From Gammaproteobacteria bacterium (GTDB taxonomy: Bacteria > Pseudomonadota > Gammaproteobacteria > Thiohalobacterales > Thiohalobacteraceae): 49,039 nt of DNA. The stretch spans positions 1 to 49,039 of the forward strand of contig JAIOJV010000117.1 in assembly GCA_019911805.1 (NCBI GenBank), given 5' to 3'. A program made the translations under genes and the position numbers. The notes beneath the pieces were generated by a model that searched no databases, was not told the DNA's origin, and saw only the letters and a list, made by a program, of their open reading frames with translations. Of the stretch, positions 26,170-35,351 are shown piece by piece (positions within the stretch are counted from its first letter, which is position 1; each line of letters begins with the position of its first letter).

Positions 26170-26483
26170 CGTCTGATCACACTCTTGGCTGCTGTGGTCA
26201 CGGCCGGCGAGTCAGGCGCACTGAGGTGAACGCCGGATATCCCTGCAAACCCCGCGGGTCTAGCCTAACAAAGGTCGCTGCACATACCAAGCCACCGGCC
26301 AGTCTTTGAGACCACCAAGCCCGGAATCCCCTCCGGGCCGACCATGCATCACTGCAGTTTGATTCCTGGGAGAGGGTGGGTCCGGCCACCCCCGGGGAGC
26401 GCCTGTCTGCAACAGACCTAGCGGCTGCAGTGGCGCAGTCCTTGACGGTCGCGTGCACAAAAACGGGCACAGTTCTCAATCGG
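26170..26483. other. Intergenic region, no gene recognised
   Basis: About 314 bases between the VWA-like gene and the HDOD gene. It holds a small hairpin CCCGGA/TCCGGG near 26318-26335 without a T-run. No tRNA-like fold or conserved frame was found. Confidence 0.4.
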
Positions 26484-27695
26484 TCAGTTCAATTGCACGC
26501 GCTGGCCCCAGGGCACCTTGGCCTTACCCTTGACCAGCCATAACACGGGATACGCCGGTTCCTGTTCCGGAAACTCACCTTCGGCGTCCGTAAAGTACAC
26601 GAGCAGATCGGGTTGACGATCGCGCCCCCGGGCCCAGTCGAACACTGGCGCGAAGCACGTACCCCCGCCCCCACTGAAGTCCCGCGGCAGCTTGAATTCC
26701 TCCCAGGGCTCGAACTCCCAGGGCCCATCTTCGGCGAGCCGCGCGTCGCAGGCGTGCAGCGTGATGCGGGCGCGGACCTGTCCTTTGATCGCATCAATCT
26801 CGGACATGAATTCGCAGATCTCGTCCGGTGAGATCGAGCCGCTGGTGTCCAGGGCCACGACGATCTCCACCTGGGTACTGCGCAGACTCGGCAGAATGGC
26901 CTGGCCTTCGCGGCGCGATGGCCGGGAGTAAGTATAGTCATCACGCGCGACCGCTGTCATGTATTTCGCCAGCAGCATCCGCCACGGCAGACGTGGCTGC
27001 AGCAGATGGTCCACCAGTCGGGCCAAGCCACCGCCGAGCTTTCCGGCGCGCATGGCCTGCTGCGCGGCCCCTGCCAGGCGTTGCTGCCACTGCACCGATA
27101 GTTGCTCGCGCTCGGACTCGGTCAAGGGCCGGGGCTGCGGTGCGCCACCACGTTGGGGATCGGTCTCGGCGCTGGCACCGCCCCCCTCGCCGTCCTGCCG
27201 TTGCGAACTCTCGTCCTGATTCGAGCCGCGCCCCCCCTCCTCTTCGCTGTCGTAAAGATGATCATCGAGCGTCTCGGTTTCGTCCTCGAGATCGGCGATG
27301 GCAGGGTAGATCTCCTCCGCCATCATGCCTTCGAATTCGATCATATGGAGCGCACCGGGCGGTGGCTTCAGGCCGTCCTTGATCAGCAGCGGATTGATCG
27401 CCAGGTCGCAGGCGATATCCCAACGGTGCTTGGACCGATGCTGGCGGCGGGCGAAATGCGACAGGGCGCAATGCAGCGCCTCGTGGGCGAGCATGAACTG
27501 GGTCTGGTCGAGGCTGAGGCTGTCGATATACTGCGCGTTGTAGTAAAAGGTGCGCGCGTCGGTCGCCGTGGTCCGGCACCATTTCGGATCACCGGCGACC
27601 ATGGGCAGGCGCAACACCAGCGCGCCCAGAAACGGCTTATCCAGGATCAGGCGCGTCCGCGCCGCGCTGAGTTTGGTTTCAACGTCGGAGGTCAT
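26484..27695 (-). CDS. VWA-like / putative metallopeptidase domain protein (DUF2201), MoxR partner
   Basis: A 403-residue cytoplasmic protein. The N-terminal domain (about 1-130) carries a HEALHCALSH motif resembling zinc metallopeptidases (HExxH-like), with a following D-A-x-N-P segment (CDLAINPLL). A highly acidic, Ser/Gln/Gly-rich linker spans about 145-200. The C-terminal part (about 265-403) is a VWA-like fold with a MIDAS-type start VVALDTSGSIS and FSGGGGTCFAP. Proteins of this architecture are encoded beside MoxR AAA+ ATPases; the MoxR gene lies directly upstream here with a 68-base gap. The pair is likely a chaperone-like system for metal insertion or complex assembly, by analogy with other MoxR-VWA pairs. 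The substrate is unknown. Confidence 0.85.
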   Translation of the reverse strand: MTSDVETKLSAARTRLILDKPFLGALVLRLPMVAGDPKWCRTTATDARTFYYNAQYIDSLSLDQTQFMLAHEALHCALSHFARRQHRSKHRWDIACDLAINPLLIKDGLKPPPGALHMIEFEGMMAEEIYPAIADLEDETETLDDHLYDSEEEGGRGSNQDESSQRQDGEGGGASAETDPQRGGAPQPRPLTESEREQLSVQWQQRLAGAAQQAMRAGKLGGGLARLVDHLLQPRLPWRMLLAKYMTAVARDDYTYSRPSRREGQAILPSLRSTQVEIVVALDTSGSISPDEICEFMSEIDAIKGQVRARITLHACDARLAEDGPWEFEPWEEFKLPRDFSGGGGTCFAPVFDWARGRDRQPDLLVYFTDAEGEFPEQEPAYPVLWLVKGKAKVPWGQRVQLN

Positions 27696-27763
27696 GAGGA
27701 CTCAGATGGGGACGACGCCCTTCTCAACCGTTTCCGACCCACGTTTTGATCATCATCTCCTCC

Positions 27764-28810
27764 TCACATGTCATACAACATCACATCGGCAACTGCCTTC
27801 GCCCACGCCGAGAACTGCGGCACGGCGAACAGATCCTGCCCAATGGCGCGGTGCATGTCCGAGATCAACATTACGCCCATTTCACGCTGCGGAAACGTCG
27901 CTGCGTAATCGATGATGTGGCCGAACACCGTGTTGGCGTCCGCGGTCGCGCGTGCCCGTACCGCGCGCCCGACCAGCGCACAGGCGACCGCATACTGCAG
28001 ATCCGTCTCACGCGGCACCGGCACCTGTTCACCACGCACAATGGCATCGATATCGGGAAGCTTATCCAGATTGTCCACGAAGGCCGCCAGTTCGATGCCG
28101 GCCGCCGGCCCCACGCATGCCTGCAGCGTCTCCACCAGCAACTCCGGCCGATCACCGAACTTCTGCAGCGCACGGTGGGCGAATTCCCAGGAGCGGGGGG
28201 ATGGAAAGGCCACCGGATTGTGGGCCGGGTCGAAATCGAACAGCAACTCCGGCCGAAAACGCAGGAAGGCGATGAGCCGCTCATCGATACTGCCCGCATA
28301 GGCCCAGGCCACCCAATCATCGAGATGGGCCTCGAGTTCAAAATGCGAAAAGCGATTTGCCAGCGGCGCCGGCATGGTGTAGGTCACGCCACGGTCGCCC
28401 TGCCGGTTGCCAGCCGCGAAGATCGCCCAACCTTGAGGGACGGAATACTCGCCCAGGCGCCGATCCAGGATGAGCTGATAGGCGGCCGCCGAGACACTCG
28501 GGGGTGCAGAGGTGAGCTCATCGAGGAACAGGATGCCACGCTCGCCATGCCGGATCGCATCGGGCAGGATCGCCGGAACGGCCCACTCCACGAAATCACC
28601 GACGCGGAACGGGATACCGCGCAAGTCGCTCGGCTCCATCTGTGACAGCCGGATATCGATGACCGCTACATCGTGCCGGCCGGCGATCTGTGCGATCAAC
28701 TGTGACTTGCCGATACCGGGCGGCCCCCACACCATCACCGGTGTGTGATGTCCTTCGCGGGCACTCAGAAATTCCCGATCCAGTACGCTCTGCAATTGCG
28801 ATGGACGCAT
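27764..28810 (-). CDS. MoxR-family AAA+ ATPase
   Basis: A 348-residue ATPase with Walker A WGPPGIGKSQL (about 29-39), Walker B GILFLDELTSAPP (about 92-104), sensor 1 AAGNR (about 130) and an arginine-finger region PLANRFSHFEL. The order matches MoxR/RavA-like helix-2-insert AAA+ proteins. GAGGAG six bases before the ATG supports the start. With the downstream VWA-like gene it forms a two-gene unit. Such pairs mature or remodel protein complexes, but nothing nearby identifies a client. Confidence 0.9.
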   Translation of the reverse strand: MRPSQLQSVLDREFLSAREGHHTPVMVWGPPGIGKSQLIAQIAGRHDVAVIDIRLSQMEPSDLRGIPFRVGDFVEWAVPAILPDAIRHGERGILFLDELTSAPPSVSAAAYQLILDRRLGEYSVPQGWAIFAAGNRQGDRGVTYTMPAPLANRFSHFELEAHLDDWVAWAYAGSIDERLIAFLRFRPELLFDFDPAHNPVAFPSPRSWEFAHRALQKFGDRPELLVETLQACVGPAAGIELAAFVDNLDKLPDIDAIVRGEQVPVPRETDLQYAVACALVGRAVRARATADANTVFGHIIDYAATFPQREMGVMLISDMHRAIGQDLFAVPQFSAWAKAVADVMLYDM

Positions 28811-29355
28811 GTGTTCTCCTCTGCAGACCCCTGCTGAATACCGGCGTCGCCGGGCTCGAATAAAACTGGATACTCATTTCAGCCACCGCAGCACACAGAT
28901 CGGGAGCAGCTGTTTATCACCTTTCGGGTGATGAACGTATCTGTGTGATCCCGTGGTCGCTACGGTTCTTAGAATCGCTTCGAGTTTCATACAGCCAGTA
29001 GCGCGGCCCCGCACCCGGCTGATGCCGCATCTTACCCAGTTCGGCTGCAGATTGCATGGCGTAACCCACTGAAATCCTGCACACAACTCCCGGGAATAAC
29101 CCGGGAGCCGACAGGCAGTGCGGCGCGCGCAATACATTGTCCAGGTTGAGAGGCCTCTGCTCTATTCGCGGGTTGCCATGCCCCGGCGTCGCCCCATGGG
29201 GTTGACGATCCAGCCATACTCAACGACCTGAATTGGGTGTATCCACCAGAATGGCGCATTGCTCAGCAGCCTCCTTAAATAATTCGCCCTTACAGTCGAT
29301 AGCAGTCTAGCCGCGTGGCAGGTGGCGACAATAAACATCCATTAAGAGGCTTACC
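28811..29355. other. Intergenic region with two small hairpins, no gene recognised
   Basis: About 545 bases. It contains ATCACC-TTTC-GGGTGAT near 28917-28933 and a perfect 8-bp stem CTCCCGGG/CCCGGGAG (29088-29095 with 29101-29108, AATAA loop). Neither has a T-run. Short minus-strand frames here show no family resemblance. Confidence 0.45.
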
Positions 29356-30135
29356 ATGGGATACCGGCCGCGCATTCTGGTCAGCGAACACGATCCCAGG
29401 CTCAGAACGCGACTATCCGAATCCCTGGAGCAGGCTGGTTTCTGGGCCGATACCGCGCGCTCGACCCGCGAGGTGCTGAAGAAGCTGGGGACGCGGCAAT
29501 ATGCAGCCATGACACTCAACATGCTGCTCGCTGACCAGGATGCCTTGTCACTGACACGCGAACTGCGCGTGCTCGGATTGCATCTCCCTATCCTGGTCAT
29601 ATCGGTGCACGCTGAATCACGTCGCGAGCCACGGTTGGCACGGCATCCGGATGTAGACTTGGAATTGAGGGAGGGGGCTCCCCACCCGGAACCCGACTGG
29701 GTACGCAAAGCGGCTGATCAGGCACGCACCATCTTCGCCGTCAAGACCGCCTGCCAGCGGCTGCGTGGCTTCCGGCCCCGCATCCTCCACATCGAGGCCG
29801 ACCGCTTCAGCGCCGGCCTGGTAAAGGCGGCGTTGCGCAGCTCCGTAGACCTGGTCCAGGCCCGCCACGCGCACGAGCTGGACCGTGCCCTCGACGACCC
29901 CTGCTTTGATCTGGCACTGCTGAGCCCGGCACTCGAAGATATCGACGGCGAGGCCATGCTGCATTGTATCGCCGCGCGCTGCCCCGAAACACCCATCGTT
30001 GTGCGCGCCCGCTACACACTGTGCGGCGATGGCCACGACATTCGTGTCGAAGGACAGGGCGGGCCGAGCGTTGTTACCGCCTTACGCGCACTCCTGCTGC
30101 ATGCCCTGCAGGTCCCACAACGCGCCCAGGCCTGA
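29356..30135 (+). CDS. Tandem pseudo-receiver protein (two degenerate REC domains)
   Basis: A 259-residue protein made of two CheY-like folds and no output domain. Domain 1 (about 5-115) starts ILVSEHDPRLRTRLSESL, with the acidic pair position as HD; the phospho-acceptor region reads AAMTLNMLLAD, with Asn in place of Asp. The usual Thr is Ser (LVISVH) and the Lys is Arg (ELREG). Domain 2 (about 138-255) starts ILHIEADRFSAGLV and has Ser at the acceptor site (LALLSPAL). Neither should be phosphorylated in the normal way, so a protein-interaction role is inferred. It is not adjacent to a kinase gene. Confidence 0.75.
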   Translation: MGYRPRILVSEHDPRLRTRLSESLEQAGFWADTARSTREVLKKLGTRQYAAMTLNMLLADQDALSLTRELRVLGLHLPILVISVHAESRREPRLARHPDVDLELREGAPHPEPDWVRKAADQARTIFAVKTACQRLRGFRPRILHIEADRFSAGLVKAALRSSVDLVQARHAHELDRALDDPCFDLALLSPALEDIDGEAMLHCIAARCPETPIVVRARYTLCGDGHDIRVEGQGGPSVVTALRALLLHALQVPQRAQA

Positions 30136-30155
30136 GGAAGCATCGCCCCGGCCGC

Positions 30156-30551
30156 TCATCGGCCGTGTAATCGCCCCCACTGTCTGCGGGCGCGTTTGTC
30201 CGGGCGACCATCCACTTTCGGCGCCCCTGCGGACTGCAGGCGCCGCGCCTCACGCTGACCCTCCCGTGCGGCGATACTTGCGTCCCGCTCGGCGTACAGC
30301 AACTGTGCCCGCGCCGCCGGCCCGCGCTGGGCCGATAATTCACGCACCTCGACGACGAACTGTACATCACCCTTCTGGATGCGCAGCTCATCACCACAGT
30401 GGAGCTGCCGCGAAGGCTTCACGCGATCACCGTTGACGTGCACCTTGCCGCCCACTACCGCCTCGGTGGCTTGCACACGTGTCTTGAAAAAGCGCGCCGC
30501 CCACAGCCATTTATCGATGCGGACCCGGATGTCTTCGACGGCTTCCGGCAT
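30156..30551 (-). CDS. hslR: Heat-shock RNA-binding protein Hsp15 (S4 domain)
   Basis: A 131-residue S4-domain protein. The family binds stalled 50S subunits carrying nascent chain-tRNA and helps recycle them after heat shock. The S4 signature VRIDKWLWAARFFKTRVQATEAV (quoted in part; about residues 9-31) is followed by GGKVHVNGDRVKPSRQL and a basic C-terminal tail rich in Arg. A GAGGT Shine-Dalgarno supports the ATG. It lies 43 bases downstream of htpG on the same strand without an intervening terminator, so it probably shares the heat-shock promoter of htpG. Confidence 0.92.
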   Translation of the reverse strand: MPEAVEDIRVRIDKWLWAARFFKTRVQATEAVVGGKVHVNGDRVKPSRQLHCGDELRIQKGDVQFVVEVRELSAQRGPAARAQLLYAERDASIAAREGQREARRLQSAGAPKVDGRPDKRARRQWGRLHGR

Positions 30552-30594
30552 CAGGCCGACCTCAAGGTAGACATATCATCACCGCCCGGCCACG

Positions 30595-32487
30595 TCAGCC
30601 ACCGGCAGTCATTTTCAGCAACAGCCCGTTGAGCCGACTCACGAACCCCGCCGGATCGTCCAACTGGCCGCCTTCCGCCAACAGTGCCTGATCGAACAGG
30701 ACATGGCTCCAGTCGGAGAATTGTGTCTCATCCTGCACCTCCTCCAGCCGCCGCACCAGGGCATGCCCGGCATTGATTTCCAGGGTCGGCTTGGAAACAG
30801 GCACGTCGTGTCCAGCCTGCCGCAGGACGTGTTGCAAGTGTATCGCCATGTCGCGCTCCCCCAGGACCAGACAGGCAGGTGAATCCGTCAGCCGCTGGCT
30901 GACCCGCACCCCCTGGACCTTGTCGCCGAGCACCGTCCGCATGCGTTCCAGCAGCGGCTTCAGCGTGCTCTCCGCCTCCTCTGCTGCCTGCTCCGCCGCC
31001 GTATCGCCCAGATCCTTCAGCTCCAGATCACCCTTGGCCACGGACACCAGCGGCTTGCCTTCGAACTCGGTCAGGTGCGACATCAGCCACTCGTCGACCC
31101 GATCCCACAGCAGCAACACCTCGATATTCTTCGCCCGGAACATCTCCAGGTGTGGGCTCTTGCGTGCCGCCGCAAAACTGTCGGCGGTTATATAGTAGAT
31201 CTTCTCCTGACCCTCGGGCATACGCGCGACATAATCGCCGAGCGATACCGTCTGCTCGGGGTCATCCGTACCGGTAGAGCTAAAACGCAGCAGCTTGGCG
31301 ATACGCTCACGATTGCCATAATCCTCGCCCGGCCCCTCCTTGAGCACGCGACCGAATTCCTTCCAGAATCCCGCATACTTCTCCGGCTCGTTGGTCGCGA
31401 TACCCTCCAGCAGTCCGAGTACCTTCTTGACGGAGGCCGCACGCATCGTATCGATCAGCTTATTGTGTTGCAGGATCTCGCGTGACACGTTCAACGGCAG
31501 GTCGTCGGAATCAATCACCCCACGCACGAAGCGCAGGTACTGCGGCATCAGATGCTCGGCATCGTCCATAATGAAGACACGCCGCACATACAGTTTGATG
31601 CCGTGACGGCGATCATGCTCCCAGAGATCGAAGGGGGCACGCCGCGGTATGTACAGCAGCGCTGTATACGCCTGATTGCCCTCGACACGGTTGTGGGTCC
31701 AGGCAAGCGGCACCTCGAAATCATGGGCGACATGCTTGTAGAACTCCTGGTATTCCGCTTCCTCGATGTCTTTCCTGGGGCGTGCCCACAGGGCGGAGGC
31801 GCTGTTGACGGTCTCGAATTCACCCGGCTTATCGTCGCCCGCCACCGGCATCTCGATCGGCAGCGAGATATGGTCGGAATATTTATGGATGATTCCGCGG
31901 AGTCGATGGGCGTCCAGGAACTCGTCCTCGCCCTCACGCAGATGCAGGGTCACCTGTGTCCCCCGCCCCGGCTTGTCGATATTCTCCAGTGAATAGCTGC
32001 CCTGCCCATCCGACTCCCAGCACACACCGTGTTCGTGGCCCAGGCCCGCGCGCCGTGTTATCACGGTCACCTTGTCGGCAACGATGAAGGCCGAATAGAA
32101 GCCGACGCCGAACTGGCCGATGAGGCGCGCGTCCTTGGCCTGATCGCCGGTCAGGGATTCGAAGAATTGCCGCGTGCCCGACTTGGCGATGGTGCCGATG
32201 TTATCGACCACCTCTGCGCGGCTCATGCCGATACCGTTGTCACTGACGGTGATCGTACGCCGCTCGCGGTCGACCTCGACACGGATACGGAGATCGCTGT
32301 CACCCGCGTAGAGCGCGTCGTCGGACAACGCCTCGAAGCGCAGTTTGTCGCATGCATCGGAGGCGTTGGATATCAGCTCGCGCAGGAAAATCTCTTTGTT
32401 GGAATACAGGGAATGGATCATGAGATTCAGCAACTGCCGAACCTCGGCCTGGAATTCCAGTGTCTCTTTATGGGTCTCCACAGACAT
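30595..32487 (-). CDS. htpG: Hsp90 chaperone HtpG
   Basis: A 630-residue ATP-dependent dimeric chaperone. The N-terminal GHKL ATPase has [24 protein letters not shown] and [11 protein letters not shown]. The middle domain includes [19 protein letters not shown] and [11 protein letters not shown], and the C-terminal dimerisation region ends LLKMTAGG. Length matches E. coli HtpG (624). A GGAG-containing ribosome site precedes the ATG, and a sigma-32 promoter lies about 60 bases upstream, overlapping the end of ogt. Confidence 0.97.
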   Translation of the reverse strand: MSVETHKETLEFQAEVRQLLNLMIHSLYSNKEIFLRELISNASDACDKLRFEALSDDALYAGDSDLRIRVEVDRERRTITVSDNGIGMSRAEVVDNIGTIAKSGTRQFFESLTGDQAKDARLIGQFGVGFYSAFIVADKVTVITRRAGLGHEHGVCWESDGQGSYSLENIDKPGRGTQVTLHLREGEDEFLDAHRLRGIIHKYSDHISLPIEMPVAGDDKPGEFETVNSASALWARPRKDIEEAEYQEFYKHVAHDFEVPLAWTHNRVEGNQAYTALLYIPRRAPFDLWEHDRRHGIKLYVRRVFIMDDAEHLMPQYLRFVRGVIDSDDLPLNVSREILQHNKLIDTMRAASVKKVLGLLEGIATNEPEKYAGFWKEFGRVLKEGPGEDYGNRERIAKLLRFSSTGTDDPEQTVSLGDYVARMPEGQEKIYYITADSFAAARKSPHLEMFRAKNIEVLLLWDRVDEWLMSHLTEFEGKPLVSVAKGDLELKDLGDTAAEQAAEEAESTLKPLLERMRTVLGDKVQGVRVSQRLTDSPACLVLGERDMAIHLQHVLRQAGHDVPVSKPTLEINAGHALVRRLEEVQDETQFSDWSHVLFDQALLAEGGQLDDPAGFVSRLNGLLLKMTAGG

Positions 32488-32549
32488 TGCAGAACCTCTC
32501 CAGAAGCTATGTTGACGGAACCGGCAGATCCGCAGCTGCCATTACGGGG

Positions 32550-32576
32550 ATAGGGGCGGCGTACGGGGGAATCAAC
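32550..32576 (-). promoter_or_regulatory. Heat-shock (sigma-32) promoter of htpG
   Basis: On the minus strand: TTGATT (32575-32570), a 13-base spacer, then CCCCTAT (32556-32550). The -35 resembles that of E. coli dnaK P1 (TTGATG) with the same spacing. The -35 overlaps the ogt stop codon. Transcription would start about 55 bases before the htpG ATG. Confidence 0.65.
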
Positions 32577-33051
32577 CCCCTGGCAAGCCACCCTCATGGG
32601 CGAGCAGCCATCGCTTGATGGCGAGTTCCGGGCCCGCCGTGGCGCCGCTGTAGCCACCGATGCCGCCCCGGGCCACTACTCGGTGACAGGGAATGATGAT
32701 CGGAATCGGGTTACGGCGGCAGGCCTGGCCCACGGCACGGGATGCCGAGCCGACGACGTCGGCCAATTCCCCGTAGGTCCGCGACTGACCGGACGGGATC
32801 TCACGCAGCGCCGCCCATACGCGCTGCTGGTGGGCTGTGCCCAGGGGTGCCAGTGGTACATCGAAGCGGTGGCGGGGCGCGGTGAAATAGGCCTCCAGCG
32901 CACGCACGACGCGGCCGGCGGCGGGCGTGACTGGCTCGATGAGCCTGGTGCGCGACGGCAGGTAGTCGAGGGTGACGAGCCGGCCGGCCGCGTCCATCTG
33001 CACGCCGATCGGCCCGAGCGGGGTGGCGAGTATGGCCTGGTACGGGGTCAT
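32572..33051 (-). CDS. ogt: Methylated-DNA-protein cysteine methyltransferase
   Basis: A 159-residue suicide repair protein that transfers O6-alkyl groups from guanine to its own cysteine. Active site IPCHRVVARGG (C122), preceded by the helix-turn-helix ALREIPSGQSRTYGELA and the arginine-finger segment SRAVGQACRRNP. The frame is open upstream, but ATG 33049-33051 gives the usual Ogt/MGMT length and starts at the conserved TPLGPIGV region. It is a stand-alone repair gene between rplS and htpG. Confidence 0.93.
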   Translation of the reverse strand: MTPYQAILATPLGPIGVQMDAAGRLVTLDYLPSRTRLIEPVTPAAGRVVRALEAYFTAPRHRFDVPLAPLGTAHQQRVWAALREIPSGQSRTYGELADVVGSASRAVGQACRRNPIPIIIPCHRVVARGGIGGYSGATAGPELAIKRWLLAHEGGLPGG

Positions 33052-33194
33052 GCCCCCAGCGCCCCGGCCGGGCCGGAGGCCTTCCGAGGGCGGCCGGATG
33101 GGGACCGTTGCGCAGTCGCCGGGGTACGACTCAGCGGGCACCCGGGTAGACCGGCCGACCGTCGGCAAGGCCACCTTGACCTGTCGTTCTCCAG

Positions 33195-33229
33195 GAAAAA
33201 AATGGGCGTCATGCTCACCATGACGCCCA
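33195..33229 (-). terminator. Intrinsic terminator of the rpsP-rimM-trmD-rplS operon
   Basis: An 11-bp perfect stem (33203-33213 with 33219-33229, 5-base loop) followed on the minus strand by a run of T (33202-33196). It lies about 55 bases after the rplS stop. Confidence 0.92.
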
Positions 33230-33284
33230 GTATAACCGCACTCACCCGAGGCTCGACGGTATCGTCAGATCGCCACCGGCGAGG

Positions 33285-33629
33285 TCAGATCTTTTCCTTG
33301 ATGCGCGCAGACTTACCCTGACGGTCGCGCAGATAGTAGAGCTTGGCACGACGCACGTCGCCGCGGCGCTTGACCTGGATGCTGTCGATGGCGGGGCTGT
33401 AGGTCTGGAACACGCGCTCCACGCCTTCGCCGTGCGAGATCTTGCGGACCGTGAAGGCCGAGTTCAGACCACGGTTGCGCTTGGCGATGACGACACCCTC
33501 GAAGGCCTGCGTGCGTTCCCGGGTACCTTCCTTCACCTTGACGCTGACGATCACGGTGTCGCCCGGAGCGAACGCCGGCACAGTACGGCCCATTTGTTCC
33601 TTTTCCAGTTCTTCGATAATGTTGCTCAT
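33285..33629 (-). CDS. rplS: 50S ribosomal protein L19
   Basis: A 114-residue ribosomal protein at the 30S-50S interface, matching the family length. Conserved blocks include [43 protein letters not shown] and [16 protein letters not shown]. It is the last gene of the rpsP-rimM-trmD-rplS operon, 25 bases after trmD and directly before a strong terminator. Confidence 0.98.
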   Translation of the reverse strand: MSNIIEELEKEQMGRTVPAFAPGDTVIVSVKVKEGTRERTQAFEGVVIAKRNRGLNSAFTVRKISHGEGVERVFQTYSPAIDSIQVKRRGDVRRAKLYYLRDRQGKSARIKEKI

Positions 33630-33654
33630 AGCCTTGACCTCAACTTCGCCCGTA

Positions 33655-34407
33655 TCAATCGTCTTGCCGATTATCGTCTTGCTCCTGGATGAATTCCTCC
33701 AGGAGCGCCCGTTGTTGCTGACTCAGTTCCACCCACTCCAGCAGATCCGGCCGCCGCCGCCAGGTCCGCCCCAATGCCTGCTTGAGCCGCCAGCGCTCGA
33801 TGTCGGCATGGTTGCCACCCAGCAACACGGCCGGGACCGTCATGCCGTCGACCGACTCCGGTCGCGTGTAATGCGGACAGTCGAGCAGTCCAGTGGAAAA
33901 GGAATCCTGTTCCGCAGAATCCTCGTCCCCCAGCGCACCCGGCTGCAGACGCGCCACCGCATCGATCACCACCATGGCGCCGAGTTCACCGCCACTCAGC
34001 ACATAGTCGCCAATCGACCACTCTTCATCGATCTCGCTGACCAGCAACCGTTCGTCTATGCCCTCGTAACGCCCCGCCACCAGCACGAAACCAGGCATCG
34101 TCGCCAATGCGCGCAGCCGCGTCTGATCCAGACGCCGGCCCTGCGGCGACAGATAGGCGACGCAGTGTCCTGGTACTTCCCGGCGAACCGCCCGGATCAC
34201 ATCACGGAGCGGCTCATAACGCATCACCATCCCGGGACCGCCGCCGTAGGGACGATCGTCAACCGTCCGGTGCCGATCATGGGTGTAGTCGCGTGGGTTC
34301 CAGGTCTCGATCCGCAGCAATCCGCGCTGCACTGCGCGCCCCGTTACGCCGTACTCCGCTACCGTCCGCACCATCTCCGGAAAGAGCGTGACGACATCAA
34401 TCCGCAT
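33655..34407 (-). CDS. trmD: tRNA (guanine-N1)-methyltransferase TrmD
   Basis: A 250-residue SPOUT-class enzyme that methylates G37 of tRNAs reading CNN codons, preventing frameshifts. The start at [12 protein letters not shown] (ATG 34405-34407) is the family N-terminus; ten extra upstream codons are open but not conserved. Trefoil-knot signatures [24 protein letters not shown] and [13 protein letters not shown] are intact, as is the C-terminal [10 protein letters not shown]. It lies 63 bases after rimM. Confidence 0.97.
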   Translation of the reverse strand: MRIDVVTLFPEMVRTVAEYGVTGRAVQRGLLRIETWNPRDYTHDRHRTVDDRPYGGGPGMVMRYEPLRDVIRAVRREVPGHCVAYLSPQGRRLDQTRLRALATMPGFVLVAGRYEGIDERLLVSEIDEEWSIGDYVLSGGELGAMVVIDAVARLQPGALGDEDSAEQDSFSTGLLDCPHYTRPESVDGMTVPAVLLGGNHADIERWRLKQALGRTWRRRPDLLEWVELSQQQRALLEEFIQEQDDNRQDD

Positions 34408-34470
34408 TTCTGCGCCCGTTCGGATCGCAGCCGCCACCCATTTGCGCCAAACCCAGCGGGCCGCGCGGGG

Positions 34471-34989
34471 CTAGAAATCCGGATCCCAATCGACCTCCAT
34501 CAGTCCGGCCTCGAGATCGATCCGCCGGATCACCTGCCCCTGCACAAAGGGGATCAGCCGCTCGCGGTCGCCGCGCACCACCACGACGTCGTTGGCGCCC
34601 GTCTCGAGCAGGTGATCGATCCGTCCCAGGTCCCGGCCGTCGCGGGTCACGACCCGCAGGCCTTCGAGGTCGGCCCAGTAATACTCACCGGGTGCCAGCG
34701 CATCCAGCCGTGTCCGTCGTACCGCGATATCCTTGCCCAGGAGTCGTGCCGCCGCGTCACGATCGTCATAGCCCTTGAGCTTGACGGCGATGCCTTTGCC
34801 GTGTTCCCGACCGTCCTCGACCTCGACCGCCAGCCCGCCCGCGCCCGGCACCAACCAGGGACCGTAGTCGAGGATGCGTCTGCGAGGCTTGGTGTAGGAA
34901 TACACTTTCAGCCACCCGCGCACACCGTACAGGCTGCTGATCCGCCCGATGATCACCAGACGGTCGGTGTCAGGCATCTCACCAACCAT
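34471..34989 (-). CDS. rimM: Ribosome maturation factor RimM
   Basis: A 172-residue assembly factor for the 30S head that binds S19. The N-terminal RimM domain (IGRISSLYGVRGWLKVYSYT) is followed by a PRC-barrel domain (YYWADLEGLRVV to RLIPFVQGQVI). ATG 34989 leaves 5 bases after the rpsP stop. ATG 34977, four codons later, is an equally possible start; neither has a strong Shine-Dalgarno, so translational coupling to rpsP is likely. Confidence 0.95.
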   Translation of the reverse strand: MVGEMPDTDRLVIIGRISSLYGVRGWLKVYSYTKPRRRILDYGPWLVPGAGGLAVEVEDGREHGKGIAVKLKGYDDRDAAARLLGKDIAVRRTRLDALAPGEYYWADLEGLRVVTRDGRDLGRIDHLLETGANDVVVVRGDRERLIPFVQGQVIRRIDLEAGLMEVDWDPDF

Positions 34990-34994
34990 GGCGA

Positions 34995-35246
34995 TCAAGC
35001 GTGCTGCCGGCGCTCCTGCTTGACCAGGCCCGCCACGCGCTCGGAGGCCTGTGCGCCCTGTGCCAACCAGTGATCAATGCGCCCGAAGTCGATCTGCAGA
35101 CGCGCCTCTCCACCCTTGGCGATCGGGTTGAAAAAACCAATGCGCTCGATGTACCGGCCATCGCGCCGGTTGCGGCTGTCCGTCACGACGATGTGATAAA
35201 AGGGCCGCCGCTTCGCACCGCCGCGTGCCAATCGAATGGTTACCAT
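34995..35246 (-). CDS. rpsP: 30S ribosomal protein S16
   Basis: An 83-residue ribosomal protein needed for 30S assembly. [20 protein letters not shown] is the canonical N-terminus, followed by [19 protein letters not shown]. The frame is open far upstream, but those residues are not conserved. GGTGGAGG precedes the ATG by about 10 bases. It is the first gene of the operon, with a promoter and hairpin leader upstream. Confidence 0.98.
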   Translation of the reverse strand: MVTIRLARGGAKRRPFYHIVVTDSRNRRDGRYIERIGFFNPIAKGGEARLQIDFGRIDHWLAQGAQASERVAGLVKQERRQHA

Positions 35247-35266
35247 GTTGAAACTGTCCTCCACCT

Positions 35267-35299
35267 GCCGCCAAAAAAGCCGCCTTGCTTGCTGGCGGC
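35267..35299 (-). terminator. Attenuator-like hairpin in the rpsP leader
   Basis: On the minus strand GCCGCC (35299-35294), a 9-base loop, GGCGGC (35284-35279), then six T (35278-35273): a short intrinsic terminator about 30 bases before the rpsP ATG. A second GGCGGC directly after the T-run (35272-35267) could pair with the same GCCGCC and disrupt the terminator. Confidence 0.6.
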
Positions 35300-35323
35300 C
35301 ATCGAGTACTACGTAAACGGCGC

Positions 35324-35351
35324 ATTTTACGGGAATCCGGGCAAAAGTGAA
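35324..35351 (-). promoter_or_regulatory. Candidate sigma-70 promoter of the rpsP operon
   Basis: TTCACT (35351-35346), a 16-base spacer, then TAAAAT (35329-35324) on the minus strand. Transcription from it would start near 35317, giving a leader of about 70 nt that includes the attenuator-like hairpin. The -35 match is modest. Confidence 0.5.

Noticed and set aside
26270-26480. Possible tRNA or riboswitch between the HDOD and VWA-like genes
   Set aside because: No cloverleaf or known aptamer pairing could be drawn.
33442-35073. 543-codon plus-strand frame across rplS, trmD and rimM
   Set aside because: Runs antisense through three certain genes; composition is that of a shadow frame.
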